This document shows, piece after piece, positions 50,024 through 59,871 of a DNA stretch of 64,000 nt. The position numbers and the translations under genes were made by a program. Position 1 is the stretch's first letter, and every line of letters begins with the position of its first letter. This stretch comes from Deltaproteobacteria bacterium (GTDB lineage Bacteria > SAR324 > XYD2-FULL-50-16), in NCBI GenBank assembly GCA_018657625.1, contig JABHWU010000025.1, positions 1 through 64,000 on the forward strand. The letters run 5' to 3'. The notes under the pieces were generated by a model. The model did no database searches. It was given only the letters and a program-made list of their open reading frames with translations, and was not told the DNA's origin.

Positions 50024-51883
50024 ATGAATTCTGTTATTGGCGAAAAATCCAGTCCCATCACCAAATCGGTTGATTTTTTTACGGTTTTATTAGTCGGGCT
50101 ATTAGTAGCGATACCTGTCATCAACGTGATTGCTCGAAAATTATTAGGCGTTGGTTTTTCAAGTACATTATCAATCATACAGCATTTAACTTTATGGGTT
50201 TGTTTTCTCGGAGCTGCAATTGCTGCCAGAAAAGGCGAGTTATTATGCATTGGTGACGCAAGTACATTCTTACCTGATTCATTAAAGAAATTTACTAATC
50301 GTAGCGTTAGCACAATCAGTATTTCAGTCGTTGTCATCATGCTAATTGCTTCATATTCAATGATTCAAGTCGAGTACGATTTTGGGAAATTAACCGGATT
50401 TAATATTCCTATTTGGATTGCCCAATTAGCTTTGCCCATTGGCTATGGGCTAATTTTATTCCGACTTATACAGCAAAGTTCTGACAATTGGCAACATTAC
50501 TTGGTTATTGTAATATTTACTGCTCTAATACTTTATCTTGGTTCATTTGAAGATTTACAGGAAAGTGGTATTATCTGGATTGGCATTATAGTCCTACTAG
50601 TAGCATCTGTTTTCAAACTTCCAATTTTTATTGTAATAGGTGGGATAGCGCTTTTATTGTTTTGGAATGATGATACTGTATTAAGTGCCTTCACTATAGA
50701 GATATATACCAAAGTCGCAGCCAATGATACACTGGCAGCATTACCACTATTCACCTTAGCCGGTTTTGTAATGGCTGAAGGTGGGGCTCCTAAAAGACTG
50801 ATAAAGTTATTTCAAGATTTATTTGGTTGGATTCCAGGTGGAGTTGCTGTGGCGACCATCACAGTCTGTACTTTTTTCACTACTTTTACCGGAGCGTCTG
50901 GTGTTACAATCTTAGCGATGGGTGGTTTGTTAAAACCAGCTTTGGATAGCCGTGGGTATAGTGAAAGAACCAGTATTGGACTTATTACCGGATCAAGCTC
51001 TCTGGGAATATTGTTTCCTCCTAGCCTTCCTTTAATTCTTTATGGTAGTGTGGCTTTTCAACCGATTCCGGATATGTTCATCGGAGCTTTTATTCCTGGA
51101 TTGCTTTTATACATGCTGGTTGTCGCATATGGAATGTTCCGTGGCTTTGTTGAATTAAGCCAACCGGAACCTTTTGATTATAAAAAAGCCTTATCTAGTC
51201 TTTGGGAAGCTAAGTTGGAAGCTTTTATGCCAGTATTTGTGCTGGTTTTTCTATTCAGTGGTTTAGCGACATTAGTCGAAACTGCCGCTTTTACAGTTAT
51301 TTATTCAATCGTGTCTGAGTTTTTGGTACATAAAGATCTTAAATTCAGAAAAGATTTTGTCAGGGTAATCAGTTATTCCAGCGTACTGATTGGTGGTGTA
51401 TTAATTATTCTAACAAGTGCTTTGGGTTTTACCAACTATATGATTGATGCGGAAATTCCTACCATAATCATTGATTATGTTCAAAATCATGTCAGTTCAC
51501 CTTTGGTATTCTTGTTTTATCTGAACATATTTTTATTTGTAGCGGGTTGTGTGATGGATGTATTTACTGCCATTGTCATTATATCGCCTTTATTGGTTCC
51601 ACTGGCACAGGCATTCAGTATTAATCCTGTTCATATTGGCGTTGTCTTTTTAATGAATTTGGGTGTTGGTTACTTAACGCCTCCTGTGGGAATGAATTTA
51701 TTCATTTCTTCCTACCGTTTTAAAAAGTCGATGCCCGAGGTTTACATTTCAACTTTGCCAATATTACTGATTTCCATAGCTACCGTATTTATTATCACTT
51801 ATATCCCCTGGATTAGTACTTTTCTGTTGGATCTCATGGGCGGTTTGACCAATGTCAATATTCCGCTGGACAAATTTCAATAA
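50024..51883 (+). CDS. Fused TRAP transporter permease (DctQ-DctM)
   Basis: The 619-residue membrane protein has a DctQ-like small subunit (about 1-170, VINVIARKLLGVGFSSTLSIIQHLTLW) joined to the large DctM subunit (about 180-610). The latter shows GGAPKRLIKLFQDLFGWIPGG, TFTGASGVTILAMGGLLKPAL, GSSSLGILFPPSLPLILYG and LGVGYLTPPVGMN. It couples substrate import to a sodium or proton gradient. Fusions of Q and M are known in TRAP systems. It is the last gene of the operon; a terminator follows. Confidence 0.95.
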   Translation: MNSVIGEKSSPITKSVDFFTVLLVGLLVAIPVINVIARKLLGVGFSSTLSIIQHLTLWVCFLGAAIAARKGELLCIGDASTFLPDSLKKFTNRSVSTISISVVVIMLIASYSMIQVEYDFGKLTGFNIPIWIAQLALPIGYGLILFRLIQQSSDNWQHYLVIVIFTALILYLGSFEDLQESGIIWIGIIVLLVASVFKLPIFIVIGGIALLLFWNDDTVLSAFTIEIYTKVAANDTLAALPLFTLAGFVMAEGGAPKRLIKLFQDLFGWIPGGVAVATITVCTFFTTFTGASGVTILAMGGLLKPALDSRGYSERTSIGLITGSSSLGILFPPSLPLILYGSVAFQPIPDMFIGAFIPGLLLYMLVVAYGMFRGFVELSQPEPFDYKKALSSLWEAKLEAFMPVFVLVFLFSGLATLVETAAFTVIYSIVSEFLVHKDLKFRKDFVRVISYSSVLIGGVLIILTSALGFTNYMIDAEIPTIIIDYVQNHVSSPLVFLFYLNIFLFVAGCVMDVFTAIVIISPLLVPLAQAFSINPVHIGVVFLMNLGVGYLTPPVGMNLFISSYRFKKSMPEVYISTLPILLISIATVFIITYIPWISTFLLDLMGGLTNVNIPLDKFQ

Positions 51884-51897
51884 ACTAAATAGTTCCG

Positions 51898-51960
51898 GTT
51901 TCATGTCACCATTCCTCGATGCTGACATGAAACGTTTCCCCTTTTCTTCTATTTTAATAC
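51898..51960 (+). terminator. Terminator of the TRAP operon
   Basis: GTTTCATGTCA and TGACATGAAAC form a perfect 11-base stem with a 14-base loop, 15 bases after the permease stop. A pyrimidine-rich run (TTTCCCCTTTTCTTC) follows. The U-tract is imperfect but the stem is strong. Confidence 0.7.
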
Positions 51961-52170
51961 CTGACCAACTTCCCTATAATCGGGCGTTTACAACAATAAT
52001 ATTTAAAGAATTAGATGTTATGTAGACATATTTTAATAAATGCTGCTAAGGGTATGAAAAAAGAGATAAATTATGTTGTTAAAGCCGATCCTCGTAAGTA
52101 CAAAATATTTTATCTAGCCTTCGTTAATTCATTATTTATTCAGCAAGTATTTTATTAGTCAGGAGTTTGT

Positions 52171-54234
52171 ATGCATAATAATCATGAAAATAATAAGATC
52201 CATAATATTTCCTTTGTTGGAAAGGATGGAACTGGAAAATCGAAACTTGTTAATGCGATTTTAAAACTAAAATCGAAAAAAAAGGAAAGCGAAATTGTAG
52301 AATACCCGGAAGAAATTGAACGTGGATATACCATTTATAACCGCTTTTATCATTTTGACCGGGAAGATTACACCTATAACCTGATTGATACTCCGGGTAA
52401 TACCAATTTTTTACCAAAAATAAAAACAGCGGCAGCTGTAAGTAATGGTGCTGTAATTCTTATTAGTCCAACAACACCCAATGAATCAGCCTTTAGAATC
52501 TGGCAAAGAGTTGCTGAATCTCATACCCCTCGGGTGATGTTTATCAATGGGCTTGATGAACCTGAAGCAGATTTTGAAAAAGCTATCGAAGATATTGAGA
52601 GTTCATTTTCAGTTAAACCTGCTGTTCTTCAAATGCCATGGTATGAAGATGGAAAATTGACCGGTGTTATTGATGTGATTCAAAAGAAATTGATCAAAGG
52701 TGCACCTGGGAAATTAAAAGAAGAAGAGGCACCTGAATCTGTTAAAGATGAGCTAGATCTTTTACGAGCCACCACAGTTGAAAGATTGGCTGAAATGGAT
52801 GATGAATTAATGGAACTCTATATCGAGGAAACAGAGCCCCCAATGGAGCTGTTGCTTAAGGTATTGGCCAGTGGTGTTGCTGATTGTACTGTAACACCAC
52901 TTTTAGTGGGATCTGCCAAGGAAAACATTGGTATTGAAACTCTTTGTAACTTTATAGAAACCTACTTTAGCTCTTTTGATCACCGACCGGCATTTAGCGG
53001 TAAAGCAGCAAAAACACCTGAAGCTGAAGTGGTAGAAAGAAAACCAGATAGCAGTGAACCTTTTTGCGGTCGCGTGTTTAAAACGCTTTATGATCGTTAT
53101 GCTGGTAAATTAAGTTTTGTTCAAATCGTTTCAGGTACATTGGCGAAAGGAACAAAAGTGGTCAACATTGAAGATAACAATAAACTGACTATTGGTCGAA
53201 TATCTGTCATTTCAGGAGAAACTACAGAAGAAGTTGATGTTGCTTATCCGGGAGATATTGTTGTTTTGGAGAAGGAAGACTCTCTGTCTGCTAATCAAAC
53301 CTTATCTGATCCGGCGAATCCTATTATTCTGGATCCTATTAATTATCTCAAAGCCCGTTATACCAAAAAACTGATCATGACAAACAGCAGTAAGGACAGC
53401 CGAATCATGGATGCCTTACATAAAGTTGTGGCTGAAGATCCAGGATTAAGAATTTCCACCAATAAAGATACTAAAGAAATGCTGCTTTCCGGAGCCGGTA
53501 TCATGCATGTGGATGTGACTAAAGAACATTTAAAAAATGCCTATGACGTTGAATTCGACTTAGGGACTCCTGCAATCGGTTTTAATGAAACAATTACCAG
53601 AACAACTACCGTACAGGGAAAATACAAGAAACAGAGTGGTGGTTCCGGACAATATGGTGATGTTCACATTACACTCGAACCACTACCTCGTGGTGGTGGC
53701 TTTGAGTTTGTAAATAAAATAGTCGGTGGTTCTGTACCTAAAAACTACATTCCCAGTGTAGAGAAAGGAGCTAAAGAAGCATTGTTAGACGGCGCTCTGG
53801 GGAGATTTCCAGTGGTTGATGTAAGAGTCACCCTATTTGATGGATCTTATCACGCGGTTGACTCATCTGATTTTGCTTTTCAGGCAGCTGGGAAACTGGC
53901 TATTAAGAAAGCGCTACCGGATGCCGGATCAGTAATCCTTGAACCGGTTATGGTAGTTGATATTGATGTCGCGGAAGAGGATGTCGGAAAAATATCCAAA
54001 GACATTGCTTCCAGAAGAGGAAAAATCAATAAATACGACTATGGCGAATTTACTTCTATCGTTAACGCCGACATCCCCCTTTCTGAAATGCAGGATTACA
54101 CCCCTACCTTGAGAGGAATGACTCAGGGTATGGGACTGTTTAAAATGAAGCTGGCTGGATATGAGATCATGATCCAGGATTCTGCTAAGAAAGTGATAGC
54201 TGACAGAAAAGTGCAACTTGAAGAAGAGAGTTAA
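52171..54234 (+). CDS. EF-G paralogue (EF-G-2-like GTPase)
   Basis: The 687-residue translational-GTPase-family protein has a P-loop GKDGTGKS (17-24), switch I segment IERGYTI (Thr53), DTPG (73-76), domain II with FVQIVSGTLAKGTKV, domain IV with GKYKKQSGGSGQYGDVHI and domain V with EPVMVVDIDVAEEDVG. The guanine-specificity motif NKxD reads NGLD (126-129). It belongs to the EF-G-like side group rather than canonical fusA, which would sit with ribosomal genes. CAGGAG precedes the ATG. It stands alone, and a bidirectional terminator follows. Confidence 0.88.
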   Translation: MHNNHENNKIHNISFVGKDGTGKSKLVNAILKLKSKKKESEIVEYPEEIERGYTIYNRFYHFDREDYTYNLIDTPGNTNFLPKIKTAAAVSNGAVILISPTTPNESAFRIWQRVAESHTPRVMFINGLDEPEADFEKAIEDIESSFSVKPAVLQMPWYEDGKLTGVIDVIQKKLIKGAPGKLKEEEAPESVKDELDLLRATTVERLAEMDDELMELYIEETEPPMELLLKVLASGVADCTVTPLLVGSAKENIGIETLCNFIETYFSSFDHRPAFSGKAAKTPEAEVVERKPDSSEPFCGRVFKTLYDRYAGKLSFVQIVSGTLAKGTKVVNIEDNNKLTIGRISVISGETTEEVDVAYPGDIVVLEKEDSLSANQTLSDPANPIILDPINYLKARYTKKLIMTNSSKDSRIMDALHKVVAEDPGLRISTNKDTKEMLLSGAGIMHVDVTKEHLKNAYDVEFDLGTPAIGFNETITRTTTVQGKYKKQSGGSGQYGDVHITLEPLPRGGGFEFVNKIVGGSVPKNYIPSVEKGAKEALLDGALGRFPVVDVRVTLFDGSYHAVDSSDFAFQAAGKLAIKKALPDAGSVILEPVMVVDIDVAEEDVGKISKDIASRRGKINKYDYGEFTSIVNADIPLSEMQDYTPTLRGMTQGMGLFKMKLAGYEIMIQDSAKKVIADRKVQLEEES

Positions 54235-54258
54235 TATTTAAGTCATAGCAACTGTCGT

Positions 54259-54290
54259 AAAAAAGCAGAGTCTTAAAGCTCTGCTTTTTT
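54259..54290. terminator. Bidirectional rho-independent terminator
   Basis: AAAAAAGCAGAG and CTCTGCTTTTTT form a perfect 12-base stem with an 8-base loop. Each strand has its own T-tract, so it can end transcription of the EF-G paralogue (plus) and of the export operon (minus), whose last stop codon is 4 bases away. Confidence 0.92.
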
Positions 54291-54293
54291 TAT

Positions 54294-55907
54294 TTAAAAA
54301 CTATATTTAATACTGGCAAAATATTTATCATTTTTCCGGTAGGGGTATAATAAGGCTTCATTATCATTAGCCTCGTAATAAATGGCTCCCAGGCTTCCAC
54401 TAAGTGCATCAATTAAATCATAGTCCAGATTTATCCGATAGACATCACCATTATTATCAGTAAAATGCATCAGAATAAACTTGGCCTTAAAGGTGTCATT
54501 TAAAGCAGAATAGTCGATTGATGTATAAACCAAACCTGATGTTTCTTTAGAAGCTAAATTATCGTCGTAGTCTTCTATCCGGCTTAAAATCCCTTCAAAT
54601 GTGATTGTTAAATCACTGATACCGGAATAATCGATTCCCAGCATTCCCTGATTTTGATTTTTCTCACTCCAGGTTTTAATGATATTTGTGTCTTCATTGT
54701 AGGTACCAAGAGGGATTGTTACCAGTTGCTCTCTAATATCACTCCGACTAAATGCAACTCCATACTTTCTGGCCAATTCAGTTTTAAAAATCCAGGAGCC
54801 AGAAACCATGCTCCCTGTAATTCCCAGCGTTCTAATGCGTTTGAATTTTGGTGTTACTGCTAGTTGACCGTAATAAATATTTGGTTTAGTTAACTTGTAA
54901 AAATCCAAATATGGTGAATCTTCATAGGTGCTGGAATATATCAAAGCCAGATCACCACCGTTAAATAGCTTAGATAAACGCAAGGCATATTCTGTATTTT
55001 CGATGTTACTGTCTGGAACTTCCTCATTCCTGATTTGAATTCCCATGGCCCTTAATGATATAAACGGGTCAAACTCAGAACCTTCAGTAGCGATTTTGTT
55101 ACTACGTATTTCATGCACTGCTACCACATTGAAATCAAAACTATCGAATACCGCGGTATACTTTGAGGCAACCACGGGCAAGCGGGCATCCTCTAAATCG
55201 ACTATCCCCAGTTCTCTTTGATATCTGGGATTTAACATGTCGTTAATCTGACTGGTATTGGATTGTCCCCAGGCGATCACTTGTCTACCAAATTTAAAGT
55301 AGGTTTGATTAGAAAAACTACCATCAATAAAAAAATCCCGTACTTCAAATTCACTTTCATAAGCTTCCAGAGTTTCATCCGTAAATTCAGCTCGGCCTCT
55401 GTACTGATAGGCATAGTCATAAAACCCATTAATATTTAGTTTTGACTTCCAAATTTCAGATACTTTATAATCAAAAGTCAGATTCAGTATACTTTTGATT
55501 TTAGCCCATTCAGGATCTTCATATGCAAATCCATAGGCAATATCTTCTTTAATGAAACCGCCAAATGTTAAAGCGGAACTCTTTTCGGATTCACTTAATA
55601 TTTTTGAAACATCGATTTCTTCCAGGGTCTCAATAACCGCTGTGTTTTCTTCAGAGTCATCATCATAACCCTCCAGATCATTGTCCTCGTCATCAAATCC
55701 TTCCAGGTCTGAGTCTTCATCGGAATCATCATCCTCGTCTCCGAATCCTTCCAATGAATTTTCATCAGTATCTGTCTGGGCAAATTGCACAAATTGAATA
55801 TCGCTTGACACCATTAAATTTTGATTTGCAAATAACGGATTAATCCCCAAAACACTTAAAACGATTAAGGGTAATAATATAAAGTCTATCAAAAACCGGA
55901 TTTTCAT
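54294..55907 (-). CDS. Outer-membrane beta-barrel protein of the RND export operon, with acidic repeat
   Basis: The 537-residue protein has a signal peptide and an acidic N-terminal stretch of three related repeats (SLEGFGDEDDD, DLEGFDDED, DLEGYDDD; residues about 51-87). A long beta-barrel part follows with FKFGRQVIAWGQSNTSQINDMLNP and many alternating strands ending in KYFASIKYSF, a C-terminal aromatic typical of barrels. It resembles DUF1302-like porins found with MMPL exporters and LolA-like proteins. It overlaps the LolA-like gene by 4 bases. The acidic repeats could bind calcium, which is inference. Confidence 0.85.
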   Translation of the reverse strand: MKIRFLIDFILLPLIVLSVLGINPLFANQNLMVSSDIQFVQFAQTDTDENSLEGFGDEDDDSDEDSDLEGFDDEDNDLEGYDDDSEENTAVIETLEEIDVSKILSESEKSSALTFGGFIKEDIAYGFAYEDPEWAKIKSILNLTFDYKVSEIWKSKLNINGFYDYAYQYRGRAEFTDETLEAYESEFEVRDFFIDGSFSNQTYFKFGRQVIAWGQSNTSQINDMLNPRYQRELGIVDLEDARLPVVASKYTAVFDSFDFNVVAVHEIRSNKIATEGSEFDPFISLRAMGIQIRNEEVPDSNIENTEYALRLSKLFNGGDLALIYSSTYEDSPYLDFYKLTKPNIYYGQLAVTPKFKRIRTLGITGSMVSGSWIFKTELARKYGVAFSRSDIREQLVTIPLGTYNEDTNIIKTWSEKNQNQGMLGIDYSGISDLTITFEGILSRIEDYDDNLASKETSGLVYTSIDYSALNDTFKAKFILMHFTDNNGDVYRINLDYDLIDALSGSLGAIYYEANDNEALLYPYRKNDKYFASIKYSF

Positions 55908-56782
55908 AATCCCCTCATCATTCTTTGTACTGTGAACATGGAATCTTCTAGTGGTTTATTGTACTTCATATCTTTAAATAGAAGTATGGTACGGTGCTTC
56001 AAACTTCGGGCGCGTTTCTTTTTAGTTGCAATACTTCCTTTGTAGGTTCTCATCTCCAATTCCTGAGCTGTCCAGATTCCTTGAATTTTTTTTATCTTAC
56101 GGGCAAAAAACAATTTTGTCTTTTTTCCTTTTTTAACCCAGGTCCGTCCCTGCACTACCATGAAGTTGTCTTTTCTGATCCATGAAACACGTTTTAGGTA
56201 TCCGATTTCATTTAGAATTTTTTTCAATTTTTCTTTTTTGGGTAAAGCCTGAATAATCCAACAATCCTGACCATCGATAACCGGATTTAATTTTGATTTA
56301 TCTTTGGAAGTGTACTTATTTGTAAATGTGTAATTCCAATCCTCAATATCGATTGATTCCATATCAGCATAGCTAAAATCACTTCCCATAAAAGGATCCT
56401 TCTTTTTACCACCGGATATTCTGGTTTTGATATTTCCAGCTGGTAAAAACAGCCATTTATCGTCGTCCTCTTCCTCATTATCTTTTTCCCAGGATAAAAA
56501 AGTAACATTCCTTTTATCTGCGGGTGCCGTAAAGAATATTATGGATTTACTATTTTCCCCATATTCTTTGCGGTATGATTTCAATTCCAGTTTTCGTTGT
56601 TGCCCACGTTTATCAATTTTTACCATCATCATGTCACTGATACTGGTTTCTCCATCATCACGGTTGTCCACCTTTTTAATGATATCAAAAGGGGATAAGT
56701 TTTGAGAGTAGGCAATGTTACTAAAAATTACGATGAGTATCGATACGATCGTTTGTGTCATTATTTTTTTGGAAACAATCAT
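55904..56782 (-). CDS. LolA-like outer-membrane lipoprotein-sorting protein
   Basis: The 292-residue periplasmic protein has an N-terminal signal (ending near IAYSQ), an ITRISGG-like strand, and the family hallmark DPFMGSDFSYADM around residues 130-145. These features define the group annotated as outer membrane lipoprotein-sorting protein, always found with MMPL-type exporters. It probably shuttles a lipid or lipid-linked substrate between the RND exporter and the outer-membrane barrel. It overlaps the barrel gene by 4 bases. An alternative ATG at codon 8 is possible. Confidence 0.88.
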   Translation of the reverse strand: MIVSKKIMTQTIVSILIVIFSNIAYSQNLSPFDIIKKVDNRDDGETSISDMMMVKIDKRGQQRKLELKSYRKEYGENSKSIIFFTAPADKRNVTFLSWEKDNEEEDDDKWLFLPAGNIKTRISGGKKKDPFMGSDFSYADMESIDIEDWNYTFTNKYTSKDKSKLNPVIDGQDCWIIQALPKKEKLKKILNEIGYLKRVSWIRKDNFMVVQGRTWVKKGKKTKLFFARKIKKIQGIWTAQELEMRTYKGSIATKKKRARSLKHRTILLFKDMKYNKPLEDSMFTVQRMMRGL

Positions 56783-56811
56783 TTTTAAACCTCAGGTTGA
56801 ATTAATTTCTA

Positions 56812-59220
56812 TTAGACCAAACGGTCAGCCTTTATAGTAGGGTTTTCATTTTTTAAGACTCTGTTTTTATCTTTGGAATATATAATGGTCAATAAAGCTG
56901 GTGCCAATAATACATCTGCCAGAAATGCAATAACCAAGGTCATTCCGGTTAATAATCCAAAAAGAAAAAGATTATTTAAGGTTGCTGCCATGAAAATCCA
57001 AAAACCGGTTGCCAATACCAACGTTGTAACCAGCATCGCTTTGCCTGCTGTTAATAAGGTTTCTTCTATGGCTTTTTTTCTACTGCCAGTGATTTCATAG
57101 TATTTTCTAAAATTGTGAAAGAAATGGATGGTATCATCAACGGCAAGTCCGATAGCAATACTACCTATTAATAAGGTGAACATATCCAGTTGAATATTTG
57201 CCCATCCCATGAAACCAAGAGTAATAATGATGGGCATAAGATTTGGTATCATGCTGACGATGCCAATTTTTAAATTCCCAAGTAATAAAATCATTAGTAT
57301 CGTAATAACAACACCGGCAATTAAATAACTAATAATGGTACTGTTGATCATCGCCCACATTGTTTCCATCATTAAAGTGACGAGGCCTGTGATAAGTATT
57401 TTAACATCAGGATTTAAAACAGCTCTGGAGTATTCTTTGATTTCATCAAGAATATTAACGTAAACTTTGGCATCTTTCCAGGGCATCTTTAGTGTAATTC
57501 TTGTTTTACTAAATAAAGAGTCAACCTGATTTTCAAGATCATCAGAGCCACTATTTTCAAATAATAAAAACTCCTGGGCGATTAAATTTTTATTATCCGG
57601 GATTTTATAGTAGTCGTCATCATTTGCATTTAAGGCTTTATGAATTTCTTTTAATATATCCGCTAAAGACACCGTTTTCCCAACTAAATGTATTCCCTGA
57701 TTATTGGTTATTTCTGTGGCTCGATTGGTTATTTTCTCAATGCTTGTCAATACTTCAGGATCATATAATCCATTTTCCGCTTTTGTGGATACAACGACTT
57801 CCATGGATACCGAGCCCTTTAAATTCTTTTCGATCAGGTCCGTATTTTGGCGAATGATGGAACCTTCAGGAAACCATTTTAAAACGTCATGGGTTACCTC
57901 TAATCGGGAAATACCAATCATAGCAATAATAAATATAATGAACGCCAGGCTAGTAACTTTCCAGGAATGATCAAACGCTAAATCACCACATTTTAAAAGA
58001 ATATTGTCTAACCGGTTACTCTTTTTATTTTGTTGATGATTGATGGCTTTTACCGGAAATATTGATAGTAAAACAGGTATCAGGATCATGGTGTAAAGTA
58101 GTGCCAGCAATACACCGATTGAGGAGTAAATTCCTAAGTCGGCAAAGGGAGCTACTTTGGAAGTACTGAAGGATGCTAATCCGGCTGCCGTGGTTAGACT
58201 GGTCATCATTATCGGTAAACCGGAGTGTGAAAAAGCCCAAATGATGGCGGCTTTTTTATTGTTTCCCTGATAGTGTTTAAAAAACATAGCGATTAAATGG
58301 ACGGAAGCTCCAACAGCTATAGATAATAGAAATGAGGGCAGTATCATAGTGGGTAGCTTGACAGAGGTTTTGAATAAAGACATCAAACCTAAGGTAGATA
58401 CAACACTAAAGATAACTGTTAACAAAGGTAAAAGCACCCCTGAAAATCTACGAAATAAAATAAATAAAAAGGTGGCAATAATAAAAATAGCTATTCCCGT
58501 AAATCGTTTCATGTCAGTTTGCATTGACTCTTTTAAAAAAGCAGTGACTACCGGTGAACCTGCCATAAAAATTTTAAAATCATCCTGTTGATACTTCTGA
58601 CTGATTTTTTCAACACTGGATATAATGGCTGTGTTTTCCTCATTGGTCAGTGGTAACAATTCATCACTGTCTGTTTCTAACTCTGAAAAAGCTTCAGTTT
58701 TGATAACGATAGCAGTGTATTTGCCATCTTCTGAAATCACCAGATTCGTATATAATGGATGGGTAAGTACATAATCTTTTAATATCTGCATTTCTGAATC
58801 AGTTCCAGGTAGCTCTTCAAGTAAATCTTCTACAAACAACTCACCGGTTTCCCCTCTGGTTGAACGGACATTAATAAGACTATCAATATCTCTAAGCAGT
58901 GGTACATTTTCTTCTAATTCATCATGCAATGCTTTCAGCTTTTCCATGAACGAAAGGCTAAATATTTGGTCTGATTGAATCATTAAGATGATCATCTCAT
59001 CACGACCAAATTGATCCCGGAAGGCGTTGTATTCAATTAAAGAAGGATCAGTTTCATGTAAAAAACTTTCGGTCGCAGTATCAATTTTAATATGTCTTAA
59101 TTGTGAACCCAATCCCCCAACTAAGCCTAAAATTAAGATTAATGCTATCCAGTGAAACCGAATGACCATGGCTGCGAATTGTTCAAATTTTAATTCTATC
59201 TGTTGTCTCAATTTTGCCAT
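56812..59220 (-). CDS. MMPL/RND-family exporter
   Basis: The 802-residue protein has two six-span halves, each with a first span, a large periplasmic loop and a five-span block. Examples are WIALILILGLVGGLGSQLR near 25, the block around 245-390 with LPSFLLSIAVGASVHLIAMFFKHY, and the block around 635-780 with GSIAIGLAVDDTIHFFHNFRKY. The TAFA-like DATESF start of the loop (TATESFLHETDPSLIEY) is typical of the MMPL group that exports lipids or hopanoids. It is the second gene of the TetR-regulated operon. Confidence 0.93.
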   Translation of the reverse strand: MAKLRQQIELKFEQFAAMVIRFHWIALILILGLVGGLGSQLRHIKIDTATESFLHETDPSLIEYNAFRDQFGRDEMIILMIQSDQIFSLSFMEKLKALHDELEENVPLLRDIDSLINVRSTRGETGELFVEDLLEELPGTDSEMQILKDYVLTHPLYTNLVISEDGKYTAIVIKTEAFSELETDSDELLPLTNEENTAIISSVEKISQKYQQDDFKIFMAGSPVVTAFLKESMQTDMKRFTGIAIFIIATFLFILFRRFSGVLLPLLTVIFSVVSTLGLMSLFKTSVKLPTMILPSFLLSIAVGASVHLIAMFFKHYQGNNKKAAIIWAFSHSGLPIMMTSLTTAAGLASFSTSKVAPFADLGIYSSIGVLLALLYTMILIPVLLSIFPVKAINHQQNKKSNRLDNILLKCGDLAFDHSWKVTSLAFIIFIIAMIGISRLEVTHDVLKWFPEGSIIRQNTDLIEKNLKGSVSMEVVVSTKAENGLYDPEVLTSIEKITNRATEITNNQGIHLVGKTVSLADILKEIHKALNANDDDYYKIPDNKNLIAQEFLLFENSGSDDLENQVDSLFSKTRITLKMPWKDAKVYVNILDEIKEYSRAVLNPDVKILITGLVTLMMETMWAMINSTIISYLIAGVVITILMILLLGNLKIGIVSMIPNLMPIIITLGFMGWANIQLDMFTLLIGSIAIGLAVDDTIHFFHNFRKYYEITGSRKKAIEETLLTAGKAMLVTTLVLATGFWIFMAATLNNLFLFGLLTGMTLVIAFLADVLLAPALLTIIYSKDKNRVLKNENPTIKADRLV

Positions 59221-59265
59221 CTAAATTTTCTCCATAATTAAATAATTCATAACCATTTCTAAAGA

Positions 59266-59823
59266 TTACTTTTTAGCTAAGTTTAAAACTTTTTCTTGAA
59301 GATTTTGAAGCACCTCCGGTGTTTTAATAGTTGAATCCACAAAACTCAATATCACTGAACCCAAAACACAGATTTGTAAAAAAATGCGATCATTTTCATT
59401 TTCAATTCCAAATATTGATCCAAAAAAATTTCGACGATCTATAATGATATCCCGAACTTTTTCTTTTAACACAGGCATGTGCAAAGATAACAAAATTATC
59501 TCAATTAGTAACTTTCCCAGATCTGTTTCTGTTAAAAACTTAATGGGAAGTTTTTTAGCATCAGTTTGAATAATATACTGTTTTACATTATCAGCGAATT
59601 GAGTCGATTCGTAGTCTAATAGCTGGCAGACCATATTCTCTTTAGAACCAAAATAGTGGTGAATCAAACCTTGATTAACGCCGGCTACTTTAGCAACTCT
59701 TCGGACTGTTAGTGCTGATTGACCTTCTTCCAAAAGTATTTTTTTACAAGCGCTAAACAGTTTTTCCTTTGAACTGACTTTATTCATTGAGTTTGTTTCT
59801 TTTATATGAATTTCTTTTTCCAA
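59266..59823 (-). CDS. TetR-family repressor of the export operon
   Basis: The 185-residue protein has an N-terminal TetR HTH (ALTVRRVAKVAGVNQGLIHHYFGSKENMV, about 38-68) and a helical ligand domain. It is the first gene of the minus-strand operon. A double palindrome starts 15 bases upstream of its start codon, matching self-repression that is lifted by a ligand, likely the exporter's substrate. Another in-frame ATG (codon 13) is possible. Confidence 0.92.
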   Translation of the reverse strand: MEKEIHIKETNSMNKVSSKEKLFSACKKILLEEGQSALTVRRVAKVAGVNQGLIHHYFGSKENMVCQLLDYESTQFADNVKQYIIQTDAKKLPIKFLTETDLGKLLIEIILLSLHMPVLKEKVRDIIIDRRNFFGSIFGIENENDRIFLQICVLGSVILSFVDSTIKTPEVLQNLQEKVLNLAKK

Positions 59824-59837
59824 TTGATAAATGTATA

Positions 59838-59871
59838 TTAGTCACTTGACTAATTTTAGTCAAGTGACTAA
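59838..59871. promoter_or_regulatory. TetR operator: two adjoining palindromes
   Basis: TTAGTCACTTGACTAA (59838-59853), two bases, and TTAGTCAAGTGACTAA (59856-59871) are exact reverse complements. Each half is itself a palindrome (TTAGTCA-2-TGACTAA). The layout allows two repressor dimers to bind side by side between the TetR gene and the divergent coiled-coil gene. Confidence 0.88.
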
